DNA of 64,000 bases from Ulota crispa (GCA_963920765.1 OY987245.1:24940727-25004726), one strand, 5' to 3'. Positions 1 to 11,980 are shown, counted from the first letter of the stretch. A program made the numbers and translations. The notes: a model not told the origin generated them from the sequence alone.

Positions 1-2299
1 CTCTTCGGTCGATAATTTTAGCTGTCCCTTTATTGAAAGCGCAGCAAATTACCATCATATCTGAGTTCTTGGCAAGATCCAAAACATTGTTGTAGTATTC
101 AAATTGGCAGTCTTCCTTCTCCGTTCTTGCATAGTATTTTATCTTGCATCCAAATGCCTCCGCCCTCTTAGCTACCGCTTTTCCAATACGACCCAACCCA
201 ACGATACCGAGGTCTTTCCCACTCATCTGCAAGGATACAACTAGTCACATAAAACACAGTTCCTAGCTTCATTCTTACAAAAAATCATTAAACACTACGA
301 TCATCTGTTACTGAACAATCTTTCGAGCAATAATCTCACAGAATTCGTTGCCACAACTTCGTCGGCATTCTTTACACCGCAGGTGATCGAGAAATTGAGT
401 AAAAATCTCGTCACTACCCCTCAAGGAAATTTGGATGTTTGATTTTAAAAATAAGTGAACTCGTTTTTGTAGACATTTAGATTACGCGCACAAACATATC
501 GTGTCGACTGTTACGCACTCAAGTGCTAGCTAGTCAAAGTTCAAGCAAATGCTTGCGGGCCCAGCAACGACCGCACAAATTTTCTCAGTTAGAACAGGTT
601 TTCAGAATGATTCTAATCCTTACAAAAAATTAATGTTCTGTGAAGTACGGTATTTACCTTGCAGGCAAGAGGGTAGTCACCCTGTTTCGGCCAACAACCC
701 TTCCGCACATATCGATCAGCGGAACAAATCTGTCGCATCGTGGCCAACAACAGTGCTAGAGCAAGGTCTGCACAATCGTCTGTGAGGACATCCGGAGTAT
801 TTGTCACGGGAATTCCCTTCTCTTTGCAGTAGTTTAAGTCGATCTACAATAAAAAAGATATGTGAATCAGAAGTCTCTCAATACAAGATTCGCTGCACAA
901 CCATGAAAAAGTTGATAGAGCATTCATCAATTAACGGAAGAACTCAATCCAAAAACGCAAGCCGTTTCTCACCCTCAGCTTGCCAAATCGGATTGTCACA
1001 TGCTTCAGATAAAACAAATCTCAGTCAAAAAAAATCTTCTTAATTCCATGTGAACCAAAAAACACGGCCATTTGACTCCGATTTGAGTGATATTACATCA
1101 ATTCAGCAGAGAATGAACGAAGCACAATTCGCAGTTACAATATGAAAGCAATCCATCCAAGGAAAGAAATATTCGGAAGCAAACGCATTAAGGAAACACG
1201 CAGGCTCAGATAACATGTGACCGTAAAAAATGCTAGAAAAGCTCCAATGCATCCAATAATAGAAACAAACTACTGGATATAATGCCTATATAGCTTGCAT
1301 TTATGCTACTGGTAACATCAGATTTCAATAACATTCAAACCAGCAGTTTCTAAATTTTACTGCAACCGAAATACAGAGTCTCCACCGAGGTTGGCTCCGA
1401 ATCAGAGCCAGCTCGGACGTGGAAAGCATCTTGGAATAGGTTAACTTCCCAAAGTGCACTAATCAGGCATGACAAATGTAATTTACAAACTCAGCTGAGA
1501 ACGCATTATTCAGACAGCCTACAGCAAGAACCTTCTGCCCCTTCACAGCAGTCTATATCCCTCACAAGACGACGCACAATGACAAGGAAAGGTTGCTGAG
1601 TACACGCTGTTTTGCAGTTATCCACAAACCCTAATAGCAGGCAGGTGGGTAAAATACAAATGCATCATACAACTTCAAAAACTCTTTGGTAAGATCTTGA
1701 CGGTCATATCAAACATACGACCTTCAGGTACTTTCAAGTGATCGATATCTGCGCTAAAAACACAAAAACTTCTGAGGATCTGAAGAACTTCGCATAAAAT
1801 TGCCCTAGGTCGGAGCCTAGAAATACAGAATTTTAGCGATTCCAAGACAAAAGACAGATTGGGAAGAACCATGAGGGGACGGGCAAGGCACCAGCCTACA
1901 AACGCAACTCGTGCAGAGGTCTAAAACGGCGAGATCTAGCCACCCACATACAACAACAAACTTGTCACGGCTTCCACAGAGTCTAAGAGGAAAAGAAGAG
2001 TTTGCTTGAAGCCCCTCACTCACTCACTCACTCACCTTGTCCAATCCGACGCTGAAACTCGTGATAACCTCCACCTTGGGTAGCTTCTCCAGAAACGTTT
2101 TGTCGACAACGGAACTGGTCGAAGTGACCACCGCACGAACGGATTCTCCTACGCTCGTCAAGAAGTCTTCCTTGTTGGCATGTTCCCAGAGAGGCACCAA
2201 GTTGAACTTCGATTCCAGGGAATCTCGTAAATAGGGCATCAGCATTGTCATCATTAGGACATGCGGTTTCCCATTTGAGGTTGTTACTTTGACGGCCAT
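1..2299 (-). CDS. HPR2: Hydroxypyruvate/glyoxylate reductase (D-2-hydroxyacid dehydrogenase), 5' part, three exons, truncated by the window edge
   Basis: Seen: three exons on the minus strand, 2036-2299 (88 codons, ATG at 2297-2299), 658-843 (62 codons) and 1-226 (75 codons plus one base). Both introns (844-2035 and 227-657) are phase 0 with GT donors and AG acceptors. The joined reading runs FSVGLDK|IDL, then [16 protein letters not shown], then the nucleotide-binding motif GLGRIG at residues 160-165. The basic stretch ARTEK after the second beta strand fits NADPH rather than NADH. Known: this family reduces hydroxypyruvate and glyoxylate; plant HPR2 is the cytosolic, NADPH-preferring side route of photorespiration. 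About 225 of an expected 315-330 residues are present; the catalytic Arg, Glu and His would lie beyond the left edge. The N-terminus ([16 protein letters not shown]) shows no targeting peptide, so a cytosolic enzyme is inferred. Odd: the loop normally reading CPLT..TRHI is [10 protein letters not shown] here. An HPR3-like assignment is the main alternative. Confidence 0.9.
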
Positions 2300-2440
2300 C
2301 TTGTTCGGTGACCGCCCCGTCGCAGGAGACGGTCTTAGCGCTGGACGGGAAAAAATTTAGAAGCAAAAAAAAAAAAGTTATCAGAGAAGAGGATATAAAA
2401 GTCGCGTGCGTGGGAAGAAAGAGGGAAAGATAAGTGAGTT
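2300..2440 (-). promoter_or_regulatory. 5' leader and probable core promoter of the reductase gene
   Basis: The start context on the minus strand is AACAAGATGGCC, a good plant initiation context. Upstream are a T-rich tract (A11 on the plus strand near 2367-2377) and a pyrimidine-rich patch (about 2414-2433) resembling the Y patch of plant core promoters. I see no clear TATA box on the minus strand at the expected distance; a TATAAAAG at about 2394 lies on the plus strand. Placement of the transcription start is inference. Confidence 0.35.
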
Positions 2441-3140
2441 TTTTTCTTCGTCTGTATTATTATGATTCAAAGGAAGAACAGATAAATAATTAACAAGGCC
2501 ACAATTGGTTTGGAATCTAGTTAGCCTCACTAAGGCAAGAAAAGTACTCAACCAGAAATCCAAGCCCACCCGGTACCCCAGTAAAATCTCTCTCCTACGA
2601 GGCCTCAAAAGCACATCACCTCTGATGTTCTCCACAGAAGGGCATAAGATGTCTGCCTATTCTGGACTCCGCAGCAGAGGGGAAGAGAGAGGGGGCAACC
2701 AGAAAAGGGAATCGAACACCAAAGAATTCGACGGCCAATATGTTCTTAGTCACCACTGAAATGCACGACGAGGAACGTCGAGGGCGGTATGGCGCTTTCC
2801 TCGAGTTCCTTTAATGAGTGAAAAAGGGAATTCCAGCCAACGAACCCTGAACACACTCGACGATACTTGACTCAAGAGGGCAATGAAACACGTACGTCGA
2901 ACACCCGAGGGGTCACTCGACATCCAACAGTACAAGCTGCTGAAATGCGAGTATCTCCGCTCAAAGTAGTAAGTTCTGCACGATATGTAAAGATAGCCGG
3001 GGCAAGACCAGCGACGCTCCTACTTCACAGCGTGCTAAGAACCATTAAATTGAATAGACGACGTAATGCTCACAAGTCACAGTGACGACAAACTAAATAC
3101 GAGGGCTTCTCGCAAAAGCACACGGCGACTCTCACTACAG
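2441..3140. other. Upstream intergenic DNA, no supported feature
   Basis: Short overlapping frames occur on both strands, but none has a recognisable domain or splice pattern. It may hold distal promoter elements of the reductase gene. Confidence 0.4.
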
Positions 3141-3880
3141 CGAAAATGAACGCTCGATCGAGCCAGAAAGCAAAAAAAGCTACCCTGAAACCAATGGAAC
3201 CCGAAGTAGGTCAGGCACCGAGAAATACCTCACGGAATGGCGACAGGACAAAATCGACCAATCTCCAAAACGACAGCACGGACGGGATCTGCACGAGGCA
3301 CAATGGCGAACAAGAAACCGCGGGGCAACACTAAACTAGACCTCGGTGGTGCTGCGCTGCGCGCAGATTCTCCACGGCAAGCGCTCTCTGGCGACGCTGC
3401 GAAAACAAGAATAATAATGGCAAACAACTCGCAGACCACGCCTCAAACTGGAATCGAAAAAGAATCCGAAGAGCAGCAAAACAGAAACGCTGGTGGAGAC
3501 CCAATCAAAAGGAACATCGGCGAAGCGAAAGGCGCCGTGATCCCCTCTCGCAGAAAAGAAAATATCGCCACAGAATGCATGCATGCACAGAAGCGAGCCC
3601 AGCACTGCAGAGAGAAAAAGGAGAAGAACCGGGGGGACGGGGGCAGAGCTCCAGCCCTTCCGGACAGCAGGCAGCCTGACAACACCCTTGGTACCATCCA
3701 TCCTCCCCCGAGCGATACAAAACGAGAGGGACGACCGAAAGATCTCCTTTCGGCATCTTTCGCCCCCGAGCCCCGTGGCGCTCTGCCCACCGTCCAGATG
3801 CTCATCCGACCGTGGGCCCTGCCCGCGGGCCCGGCTCTCATCTTTCCGATGTCTTTCGATCTGGCATAACAATCGAGCCT
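3141..3880. other. GC-rich block open in several frames, possible CpG-rich region
   Basis: This block is much richer in G and C than its surroundings. It is open for 210 codons on the plus strand (3237-3869) and for 178 and 156 codons on the minus strand (3336-3872, 3443-3913). Being open in several frames at once is a composition effect. The translations show no known domain and have skewed Arg, Pro, Ser and Gly content. It could be a CpG-rich promoter or first exon of an unseen gene, or host sequence captured before the element at 3888 inserted. Confidence 0.35.
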
Positions 3881-3887
3881 CCGTATA

Positions 3888-4182
3888 AGGTAAGAGGCTC
3901 GTAAATCGACCACCTAAGAGCTGAAACTGAGGTGGTGGAACTTCTTGAAATATTATTTTTCAGTTGGCATTTAACTCAAGTTATTTTGTATTTTTTAGAG
4001 CAATGTGGAATTAGTTGTGAAATTTTGAAGCGGAAAGGTCATAGGGCTCTAAAATGGTGCACTTCCTCCAATGTACATCCACTGTACATTATGGAAAGGT
4101 TATGAATAAGACCTGTACTGACAAAGATTGTTTGGAGAGGTGAGTGGAATTAGTGCCCTAACTTAGTTCAAACCTCCGACCT
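3888..4182. mobile_element. AGGTAG/TA-type MITE, family A, degenerate copy
   Basis: The left end AGGTAAGAGGCTCGTAAAT and the right end, complement AGGTCGGAGGTTTGA, are inverted, with TA on both sides. The interior matches the adjacent copy at 4195-4656 and those at 22665 and 46920. No coding capacity. Confidence 0.7.
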
Positions 4183-4194
4183 TACGGTAACTTA

Positions 4195-4656
4195 AGGTAG
4201 GAGGCTCATAAATGGAGCATCTAAGGGCTGAAATTAATTTTGGGTAGGTGAAACTCCTTGAAATGATTTTTAGTAAACTTTCCATGAAAAACAAGAAGAA
4301 TCCGCATCTAACCCAAGTTGTTTCATATTTTTTGAAACTTTGTGGAATTGGTTATGAATATTTGAAGTGGAAAGGCCATAGAGTTCTAAAATGGAGCACC
4401 TCCTCAAATATACATGAGTTGTACATTGTTGAAGGGTTATAAAAAACAAGATGTACATAAAGAATACATTTAAGGAGGTGCTCCGTATTTGAACCTGTTC
4501 CAAATTTAAGCCTGCTCTAAATTTGGTCCTGCTCCAAATTTGAACCTGCTCCAAATTTGAACCTGCTCCAAATTTGAACCTGCTCCAAATTTGAACCTGC
4601 TCCAAATTTGAACCTGCTCCAAATTTGAACCTGCTCCAAATTTGAACCTCCTACCT
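4195..4656. mobile_element. AGGTAG/TA-type MITE, family A, with internal tandem expansion
   Basis: The left end AGGTAGGAGGCTCATAAATG pairs with the right end TTTGAACCTCCTACCT, and TA flanks both. The interior is closely similar to 22665-22991. The extra length (462 versus 327 bp) comes from the tandem array near the right end. Only 12 bp separate it from the copy at 3888-4182. Confidence 0.85.
4490..4650. repeat. Tandem repeat, 17-bp unit, about nine copies
   Basis: The unit CCTGCTCCAAATTTGAA repeats about seven times almost perfectly after two or three diverged units. The sister element at 22665 carries only one or two units at this spot, so the array grew inside the MITE's subterminal region. 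The 111-codon reverse frame across it is a repeat artefact. Confidence 0.9.
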
Positions 4657-5036
4657 TACCCCCTGTCCTCCCTCCTTCCCTCCCTCTGTGTTCCACAAAG
4701 TTGGAGGGTTGGGGCAGCTCCCCAGCCTCCCCTCCCTTCCTTCCGAATGATGCCCTACAGACTGACGACGACGACGAATGGAGCCCTCCGTCGACTAAAA
4801 GCCTCTGTCGTCGTCGTCCATCCCTCCCCCTCGTCCTCCCAAACCTCTCACTGTAAAGTTAAATATTCCACTTCCACATTATTCTGGACATCCAGGGCTC
4901 CTCATGGCCTCCCCCCCACCATGGGAAGAAAAAGGAGGAGAAAAATATAGATTCTCTCTCTTGATTCAGTCCGCTATCGGTCGAACCCTAATCCTGCTTC
5001 TCCACAATCACGCACTGCCTAAGGTAAACAGATGCA
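4657..5036. other. C/T-rich segment with paired GAC/GTC trinucleotide runs
   Basis: Pyrimidine-rich DNA contains a GACGACGACGAC run near 4762 and its complement GTCGTCGTCGTC near 4810, able to form a short hairpin. The 102-codon plus-strand frame has no recognisable domain. Confidence 0.4.
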
Positions 5037-5429
5037 TAGGTAGACATATCCATACCCAAGCATTTAAGGGTTTGGGATACCGCAAGCTCTTGGAAAATTT
5101 GTAATATTAATCTTGCAACAAGCTATCATGGAATGTTCTTACTGTGGGAAAAAGTTATTCTAGAATATTCTATATTAAAGGGCAAAGCTACAACTCATAA
5201 GACCCTAAAAGCAACTATGGACTAATTTTGAAACTGTTTGGATGTATTCTTATAACAAAATTTGACGGTCTCAATCCCAACCCTTCCAAACCAGCTTAGC
5301 AACCAACATGTGACAAGATTTGCTTGTGCAAGTAGTGTTCAATGCTCCATTTTGGGTTCAAAAGTGTATGGTGAACACCTCAAATGTAGGGTGCGGAATT
5401 GAGAGCCACTCGGAAATGGGTATGTCTAC
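5037..5429. mobile_element. AGGTAG-type element, family D, uninterrupted copy
   Basis: The ends AGGTAGACATATCCATACCC and GGAAATGGGTATGTCTACCT are inverted. The interior, read in reverse, matches the D copies at 44915 and 60553 over long stretches, including GGGCAAAGCTAC and CAAGCAAATCTTGT. It preserves two empty target sites that are filled in the 60553 copy. Confidence 0.75.
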
Positions 5430-5484
5430 CTCAATTCAGATGGATGCTCCTCCAACTTAATCATTGCCAAGCCTAATGTATATA

Positions 5485-5731
5485 AGGTAGACACACCCAT
5501 AATAGAGTGTTTATCACTATGGGGAAACCATGGTCTTTTTGATAGAAATTATGACCTAATCTACAATTTATTATAGATTAGGTCACATTTTTCTGTTAAA
5601 AAAACCATGGTTTCTTGTAATTAAAAAATCCGACCCTATGTACCCAAATTGTTCATTTTGGTTTTAAAATGAACAATCTAAATACATAGGAGACGGAATT
5701 AGAACCCGCTCCATTACGGGTGTGTCTACCT
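5485..5731. mobile_element. AGGTAG/TA-type MITE, family B, 247 bp
   Basis: The left end AGGTAGACACACCCATAA and right end ACGGGTGTGTCTACCT are inverted and flanked by TA. It contains a smaller foldback at about 5513-5622. Confidence 0.8.
5513..5622. mobile_element. CACTA-like foldback nested in a family B MITE
   Basis: The left end CACTATGGGGAAACCATGG pairs with the right end AACCATGGTTTCTTGTAA. The core carries GACCTAATCTACAA and its complement. It matches the better-preserved copy at 46532-46670. CACTACAAG-type termini are typical of plant CACTA (En/Spm) elements; no clear 3-bp target duplication is visible. Confidence 0.6.
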
Positions 5732-6756
5732 TATTGCGTTTCACATATGTACCCATATGATATGTATAGATACGTATAGAGAGAGGTCCACTATGTAAGT
5801 TAGACTGCACTTTGGTCATCAAACACGTACTGTACTGTTGTACAACGTGACTGTCTTTCGAAGTGCAGCAGCAATGAAGGCATTCTTTGGTTTCCGGCAA
5901 AAGGGATCTTCTCGTTTCCCGGTTGTTAAGTCAGCAACACCCTAGGTTTTTCTTTTTGTTACTTTTCCCATCTTTGAAGACGTCCGTACCTTTTCCAGGA
6001 ACAGAAAGCTGAAGAAAAAAGCGTTAGAGCTGGCGACCCAACGAATCTTTTTTATTATTTCGTTGGTTGACATACACCCAAGAATGCAAGCAGGTAAGGG
6101 AAAAACGGATGTAACCATTTATGTCTGTACACTCCTCTATAAAATCTATAATACTAGTATACTCCATCAGCAAACCTGATGTTTTGCTTGAGTGGGATTT
6201 GACAAATCCGAATTTTCACCAAAATTTTTTTTAGTTTTAGAGAGGTAGCCATTGTCAAAATGAGAAGATCGTTGAGAATTTTGCCTAGGTGAGTGACATT
6301 ACCATCAAGGTCCACTTTGAATACAACAAAACTTGAAAAATCTGGTCCCACTATGTTCACACATGGGCCTGCAACTCTAACATGATATTGTACACCAAAT
6401 AATCTAACTTCGTCATTTACTTCAACAGCTCAACTCGGGTTCCAGCTCTACTTTGCAAATCTCGTTTATGTACTCCCTGACAATTGTAGATTTCAGTTGT
6501 CATTGTCAATTTAAATGCAAGGTAATTGGGAAACGTCTCTTCCACTTTCATCAATGAGCAGTTCACTTTAACTAGGCTTCAAGCTTTTTGGTATAAGATA
6601 AATCTCCTTTATTTGAAGCTATCAATCAACTCACAAGAAATTCAACTTCGGTTGTGAAATAGTTCTCTTTTGTTTTGAAAGCAGATCAGAAGCAAATTTC
6701 ATAAAACTGATATGTGGGTAACTAGCAGAAGTAAGCTATGCTTTCCAACTACATTA
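5732..6756. other. AT-rich intergenic DNA, no supported feature
   Basis: No frame longer than about 80 codons and no recognisable motif. No inverted or tandem repeat stands out. Confidence 0.4.
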
Positions 6757-7121
6757 GGGCGGCTTCACACCATGGCCGAAGGTTGAGAGGCCGTCGATCT
6801 GCACCAATCATATTGCACAAAATTGAGAATGTGGTCATTCAAGCCTTCACACTAGAGGCCAAATTCCAAAAGCCGTCATTCACCATTTGCTTACATGGTA
6901 GCACTTTATCATCTAAAGTTGACGGCCTCTCAAAGGGAAGTTTGGGTCCAACAAAAATGGAGATCCAAACTATGTGCAAGAGGCCATCAGTTTCAGCATT
7001 TATTGCTGTCAGTTTTAGCATTTATTATTTATTTTCATCAGATTTTCTTGGCCTCTCGGCAAAGTTTGGCCACTCAATTGGAGGGCCTCTTGACTTGGCC
7101 GGTCATAGTGTGAAGCGGCCC
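6757..7121. mobile_element. PIF/Harbinger-like MITE, 365 bp, TTA target duplication
   Basis: The left terminus GGGCGGCTTCACACC pairs with the right terminus, complement GGGCCGCTTCACAC, and TTA lies immediately outside each end (6754-6756 and 7122-7124). The 155-codon frame across it is a by-product. It is one of four elements in the window sharing TTA/TAA duplications and G(G/A)GC starts. Confidence 0.85.
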
Positions 7122-7124
7122 TTA

Positions 7125-8385
7125 GTTTTTACATGTAGTGTCAATAGAAAGTTGGTATGGGTCACACTAATACTCATGTGGGATAGGAAAGGTCCAAGGA
7201 TTTAGTACAGATCAAATTGGTAATTGATTGTATTATTGTGGGTTGTTAGCAGATTAGGCATAAAATAATCTCCTCTGAGGTAGCCAAATTATTTCATAAA
7301 TCAATCCTCCAAAGTGCATAAAATCACTCAAATCCAAAAAGAGAAGAGCCTAATCTTGCAAAAATTAAGAAAAGTCACAAAACTCTGTTTGAAGCAAAGA
7401 GGGGCTTAGTCTCCTGCACTTAGCTCCTTCTGGTACTAAAAGCTGATGATTTTTTGAAAAGTCTATTACAAAAATTAGGTGGATGCCGAATTATTGCAAT
7501 TTTTTTTTTAAAACACCGAATCTTCATTAATTACTATTTATAGCAACAAATCAAAATTTTCAAAAAAAATAGTTAATTTGGCAGTTGGCTGCTGAATCTG
7601 CTAACTACCTACAGTAGATATTTGGTTGTCTATAAAATTGTCAACGTGATGTTATGAAATGTAAGATTAAAATTGTTAAAATCTTTCTACCCTATCATAC
7701 TTGATGATTAAATTGATGGTCAACAATCTTAAACATTAAAGTAATAGACTTTTACTATAATGGATGTTTAGTAAGCCCCAAGATTGCCCTTTTATACAAG
7801 TTTCCCTTGTTGTATACAACTAATTTGTAATGCAATGTGGCTTAAGGTCCACACTATTAATAAAACCTTGAAACAACGAAAGTCAAACTATTTCTGCCAT
7901 GCACGCTCTTACTAGTGTGTGTGAACAACTGGTACGGTTCATGCAATTGTTATTCAGAAAAAGACAAAAATGTCAAATTTTCAAATAGTGTGAAAACTGC
8001 TAAAACGACAACCATCTATACCCAACAATACATCCCCATCTTTAGCTCCTTAGAATCAACAGTAGGCAATTTAAATGTTAAATGAATGACTGATGCCAAT
8101 ATAAATTTGTTTTTCCATCCATATATGTTTTGAAAACTTTTCTTCCATATAGATGTTGAAAAGATGTTGAAATTTATTCTTTAAAAATGTTACACGGTTC
8201 AAAGAGTACATACACGTTTTACTTCAAAATTGTATCACTCAAGTTTAAAATATAACTTTTCAAGAACAAGCATGATTACAATTTTATATCGCATGTCAAC
8301 TAACAATCCGCAAAAACTATTACCAATTCATCCACTATCTATGTTAGAGGGAACTTTTAAATTGCCATCTTTTAACTAATTGATA
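7125..8385. other. AT-rich intergenic DNA, no supported feature
   Basis: Only short chance frames and homopolymer runs. I see no repeat shared with other parts of the window. Confidence 0.4.
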
Positions 8386-8796
8386 AAGGGAATTGATATA
8401 TACACATAGGGGGTTGATATTTGCACACCCCCTTTGGATAAGTTTTAGATTTTTACCATCAAAAAGCTGAATTTGAGAATTTTGAATTCAAATTTGAACT
8501 TAGAAACCATGACTTAGTCTAGAACCAAAAAAAAAGTTTCAATTCAACAACACCCATTGAAAAAGTTTATCTTTTTTTTACAAACAAAAGTAAAAGTAAC
8601 ATTTTTCCCCTAATTAAGCTTTTTCATTGGGTGTTGTTGAATTGCAACTTTTTTTTGGTTCTAGACTAAGTCATGGTCTCTAATTTCAAATTTGAATTCA
8701 AAATTCTCAAATTTAACGTTTTGATGGTAGAAATCTAAAACTTATGCTAGGGGGTGTGCAAATATCAACCCCCAATATGCATATATCAATTGCCTT
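8386..8796. mobile_element. Foldback MITE, family E, 411 bp
   Basis: The ends AATTGATATATACACATAGG and CAATATGCATATATCAATTG are inverted, followed inward by GGGGGTTGATATTTGCACAC and its complement. The two halves are near-complementary to the centre, where both carry an AAACTTTTTC-type stretch. Its interior (GACTTAGTCTAGAACC region) is shared with 52182-52615. Confidence 0.85.
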
Positions 8797-9709
8797 GATA
8801 AAACACCAATTAGCCCATATAATAGAGAAAGCCTCATTGAGGCAATCTCAAGTGATGATTTTCAAATTTTATCAAAACTTTTTATTAAGCTTTTATTCTA
8901 CATTGTTCTTTATGACACATCCTTAAGTTTATTGAAATTTTCAACCACCTAGTTGCACATGAATAAAGCTATTTGTTGAAAGATTTCCAGGTTAAAAGAA
9001 CAAGTGGGAAAGGGCTCTCCAAAATTTAATAGACAACTCAAGTGACAAGAAATCAAAACCAAAGAGTCAACCCTACCAAAAATTTGAAAAAAGTATGATA
9101 ACTATCATAATGAACTAAGACCTTGATACGCCCAACAAAAAAAAAACAAAAAAAACATTCATTACATGCCTTACATATCTTTCTTGGCAAGGATTCAATT
9201 GATATTATAGTTCTATCTCAAGTTAAATTGTAAGAATCTTACAATTTAGGGTTCAACTACTAAGTTCAACAAGATTTTTGCAACCACATATTGCTTCAAA
9301 GTTTGATTGGGCCTTTCTGTCATGTATAAAATTGATTATATGAGAATAAATGTTAGCCATGAATGCAAATAATTTTGGTTAGATATGTAAGGAATATCGT
9401 CAACTTTTTTTAATAAATTTTGAAAATGCATTGATAAATAAATAAAAAGAACCCTTCTAAAAAATGCTTGTTAAAGATATAATCTCAAAAATTCATCACT
9501 GACTTTTTTTAATCTATTGTTTTGTAAAACCATAAATATTACAAAAAATAACTCACAAAAAATGTGGTTTAATTTTTTGGAAATGAAATTAAATATGCTT
9601 GATAAAATTGCATAAGGCTTTAATATTGATGATGCAAGACAAAAGAATTCCAAGTGTGTTTCATGTTATGCAAGTTGTTTGAATGCAAAAAGGAAAAACT
9701 TAGACTTCT
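8797..9709. other. AT-rich intergenic DNA, no supported feature
   Basis: No coding or structural signal is strong enough to name. Confidence 0.4.
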
Positions 9710-10600
9710 TTCCGGGGACAATATAGTATGGGGAAGTATTGTTACATAGGCCCGCTTTTGGCATTCCAAGAAGTTTGTATAATAAAAATTATAAATGGCG
9801 TTTTATTCTCACATTTTTTTTATCTAATCCTCATGCAATCCCAATCAAACACATCAAATTTTGGTCACTAAAAGCCAAAATCCTATTTTTGGTGAATTAT
9901 TTTCATTAAAATTCACAATTTTACATGAGAATTGATTAAAAAAACATTGGTGATGAGTTTTTGAGATTTGATTGCATCAATAAGTAGGAAACATCCATGT
10001 GCACATCTTTCCTTTTGGTAATCATTTTCAAAAATATACTTCTAAATTCCTTTTATATCAATTACAATGTTGAAATGAGCATGTCCAAATTTTGTAAGAT
10101 CAATTTTTTTTATGATATTCAATTTTGTTACTTGACTCACACACAATGACTAAATTTGTACCTTTGAACATGACAACATATTTACTTAGCCAAAAGCTAG
10201 TGAAACCCTATAAATATTTATTTTACAAATTTTGGTCCTACCACACCCCAAGTCGAAAACTTTATTGATCATAATTTTGCTACTTAAGGGGGTTCTTTTT
10301 AGAAGGGAAAATGTGTGTATGGTATTTCTTACATATCCATGCAATCAAATCCAAAAAATTCATCACCCATTTTCTTCAATCAAATTTCATATAAAACCAT
10401 AAATTTTGTACAAAATAATTCACCAATAATGTGGTTTTGGTTTTGAGGAACCATTATTTGGTATGCTTGATTGGGATTGCATAAGAATCATTATCTATGG
10501 TTCAAAACAACAAAAATCCAAATTTACTATATGTTATGCAAAAAGAATTTAATAGCAAACTAGGCATGAATGTATCTTTATGGAAGGGCACTACACAATA
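9710..10600. mobile_element. Long foldback element, family G, unit 1
   Basis: The left half carries AATCCTCATGCAATCCCAAT and TGAGATTTGATTGCATC; the right half carries their complements, with ATATCCATGCAATCAAATCC near 10338. The two halves form one imperfect inverted repeat of roughly 400-440 bp per arm. Boundaries are approximate because units abut. Confidence 0.7.
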
Positions 10601-11439
10601 CTTGGAAGTAATGTGAAATAATCCATGTTTTGGCATTCCAAACAAGTTTGTGTAACCAAAAATATAAATGGTATTTCAATCTCATATGGTTGGTATTGAT
10701 TCTCTTGCAATCCCAATCAACCATACCAAATGTTGGTTACTAAAAACCAAAATCCTAATTTTGGTAAACCATTTTGTGTCAAAATCATAGTTTTACAAGA
10801 AATTTGATCAAAACACATTGATGATGAGCTTTTGAGATTTGATTGCATGGATATGTAGGAAACATCCATACACACATTTTCTCTTCTAAAAAACCCCTCT
10901 TAAGTTATAAAATTATAATCAACAAAGAATTTGATGTGGGGTGTAGTGTAAAATAGATATTTCTTTATGATAATCAATTTTTGTTATTTTATTCATAAAC
11001 CATGACCAAATTTGTGCCTTTGAACATGAAAAAATGTTTACTTAGCCAAAAACTAGTCAAAAAATAGATATATCTACTTTACAAATTTTGGTCCTACCAC
11101 ACTCCACATTGAACTATTTGTCAATCATAATTTTGTTACTTAAGGGGGTTCTTTTTAGAAGGGAAAATGTGCGCATGGATGTTTCCCACATATCCATTCA
11201 ATCAAATCTCAAAAATTCATCACCAATTTTCATAAAAAATGATGAATTATGTACAAAATAATTCACCAGAAGTGGGATTTTGGTTTTTAGGAATCAAAAT
11301 TTGGTATGCTTGGTTGGGATTGCACAAGAATCAATATCTATGATTCAAAACAACAAAATCTTGACTTTACTATGTATTATACAAAAAATTGAATGGCAAA
11401 ATAGGCATGTACGTATCATTATGTAAGGGTATTGTACAT
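10601..11439. mobile_element. Long foldback element, family G, unit 2
   Basis: Same arm sequence as unit 1, including TTTTGAGATTTGATTGCATG near 10827 and its complement CCATTCAATCAAATCTC near 11192. The inner stretch CTTAAGGGGGTTCTTTTTAG near 11140 is complementary to the AAAAAACCCCTCTTAAG near 10897. Boundaries are approximate. Confidence 0.7.
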
Positions 11440-11980
11440 TAATCTAAAGAAAGAGTACATAAGTACCTCTTATGGGATTCAAAAAAGTTTGTACTATAAA
11501 TAAATTAGTTTTTTTGCAAAATAAACATATCATCATGTTTAAAGGTACAAACTTAATCACAATGTTTGATTCAAATAAAAAAACAAATTTCCATAAAGAA
11601 ATATCTAATTTACAAGACTTGGTTGTAATACCTCAACATTAAAATCTACATAGAAGAAATTTTAATTTTTCTTGGAGATACTGGTTAGAATGAAAGATGT
11701 GTGTATGGATGTTTCCTACATATCCATACAATCAAATCTCTAAAATTCATCACTAATGTTTTTTAATCAACTTTCTTGTAAAACTATGATTTTGACACAA
11801 ATTTTTTGACCAAAAATAGAATTTTGGTTTTTTGTAATTGAAATTTGGTATGCTTGGTCATGATTGCAAGAGGATCACATAATAAAAAATTGAGGATAAA
11901 ATGCCAATTATTTTCTTTGTTATACCAGCTTTTTTGAATGCCATGAGAGGGACTTATGTACTCTTTCTTTTGGGTACTGT
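11440..11980. mobile_element. Long foldback element, family G, shorter unit 3
   Basis: The left end AAAGAAAGAGTACATAAG near 11449 pairs with CTTATGTACTCTTTCTTT near 11950. At about 540 bp it appears to have lost the inner part present in units 1 and 2. Confidence 0.65.

Noticed and set aside
3237-3869. 210-codon plus-strand frame, with long minus-strand frames opposite
   Set aside because: Open in several frames because of high GC; no domain, no splice pattern and low-complexity composition. Kept only as a GC-rich block.
4490-4650. Possible CRISPR-like array
   Set aside because: Units are head-to-tail with no spacers, inside a MITE of a eukaryotic genome.
6738-7205. 155-codon plus-strand frame
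   Set aside because: It runs across a PIF-like MITE from flank to flank; the translation has no domain and is explained by the element.
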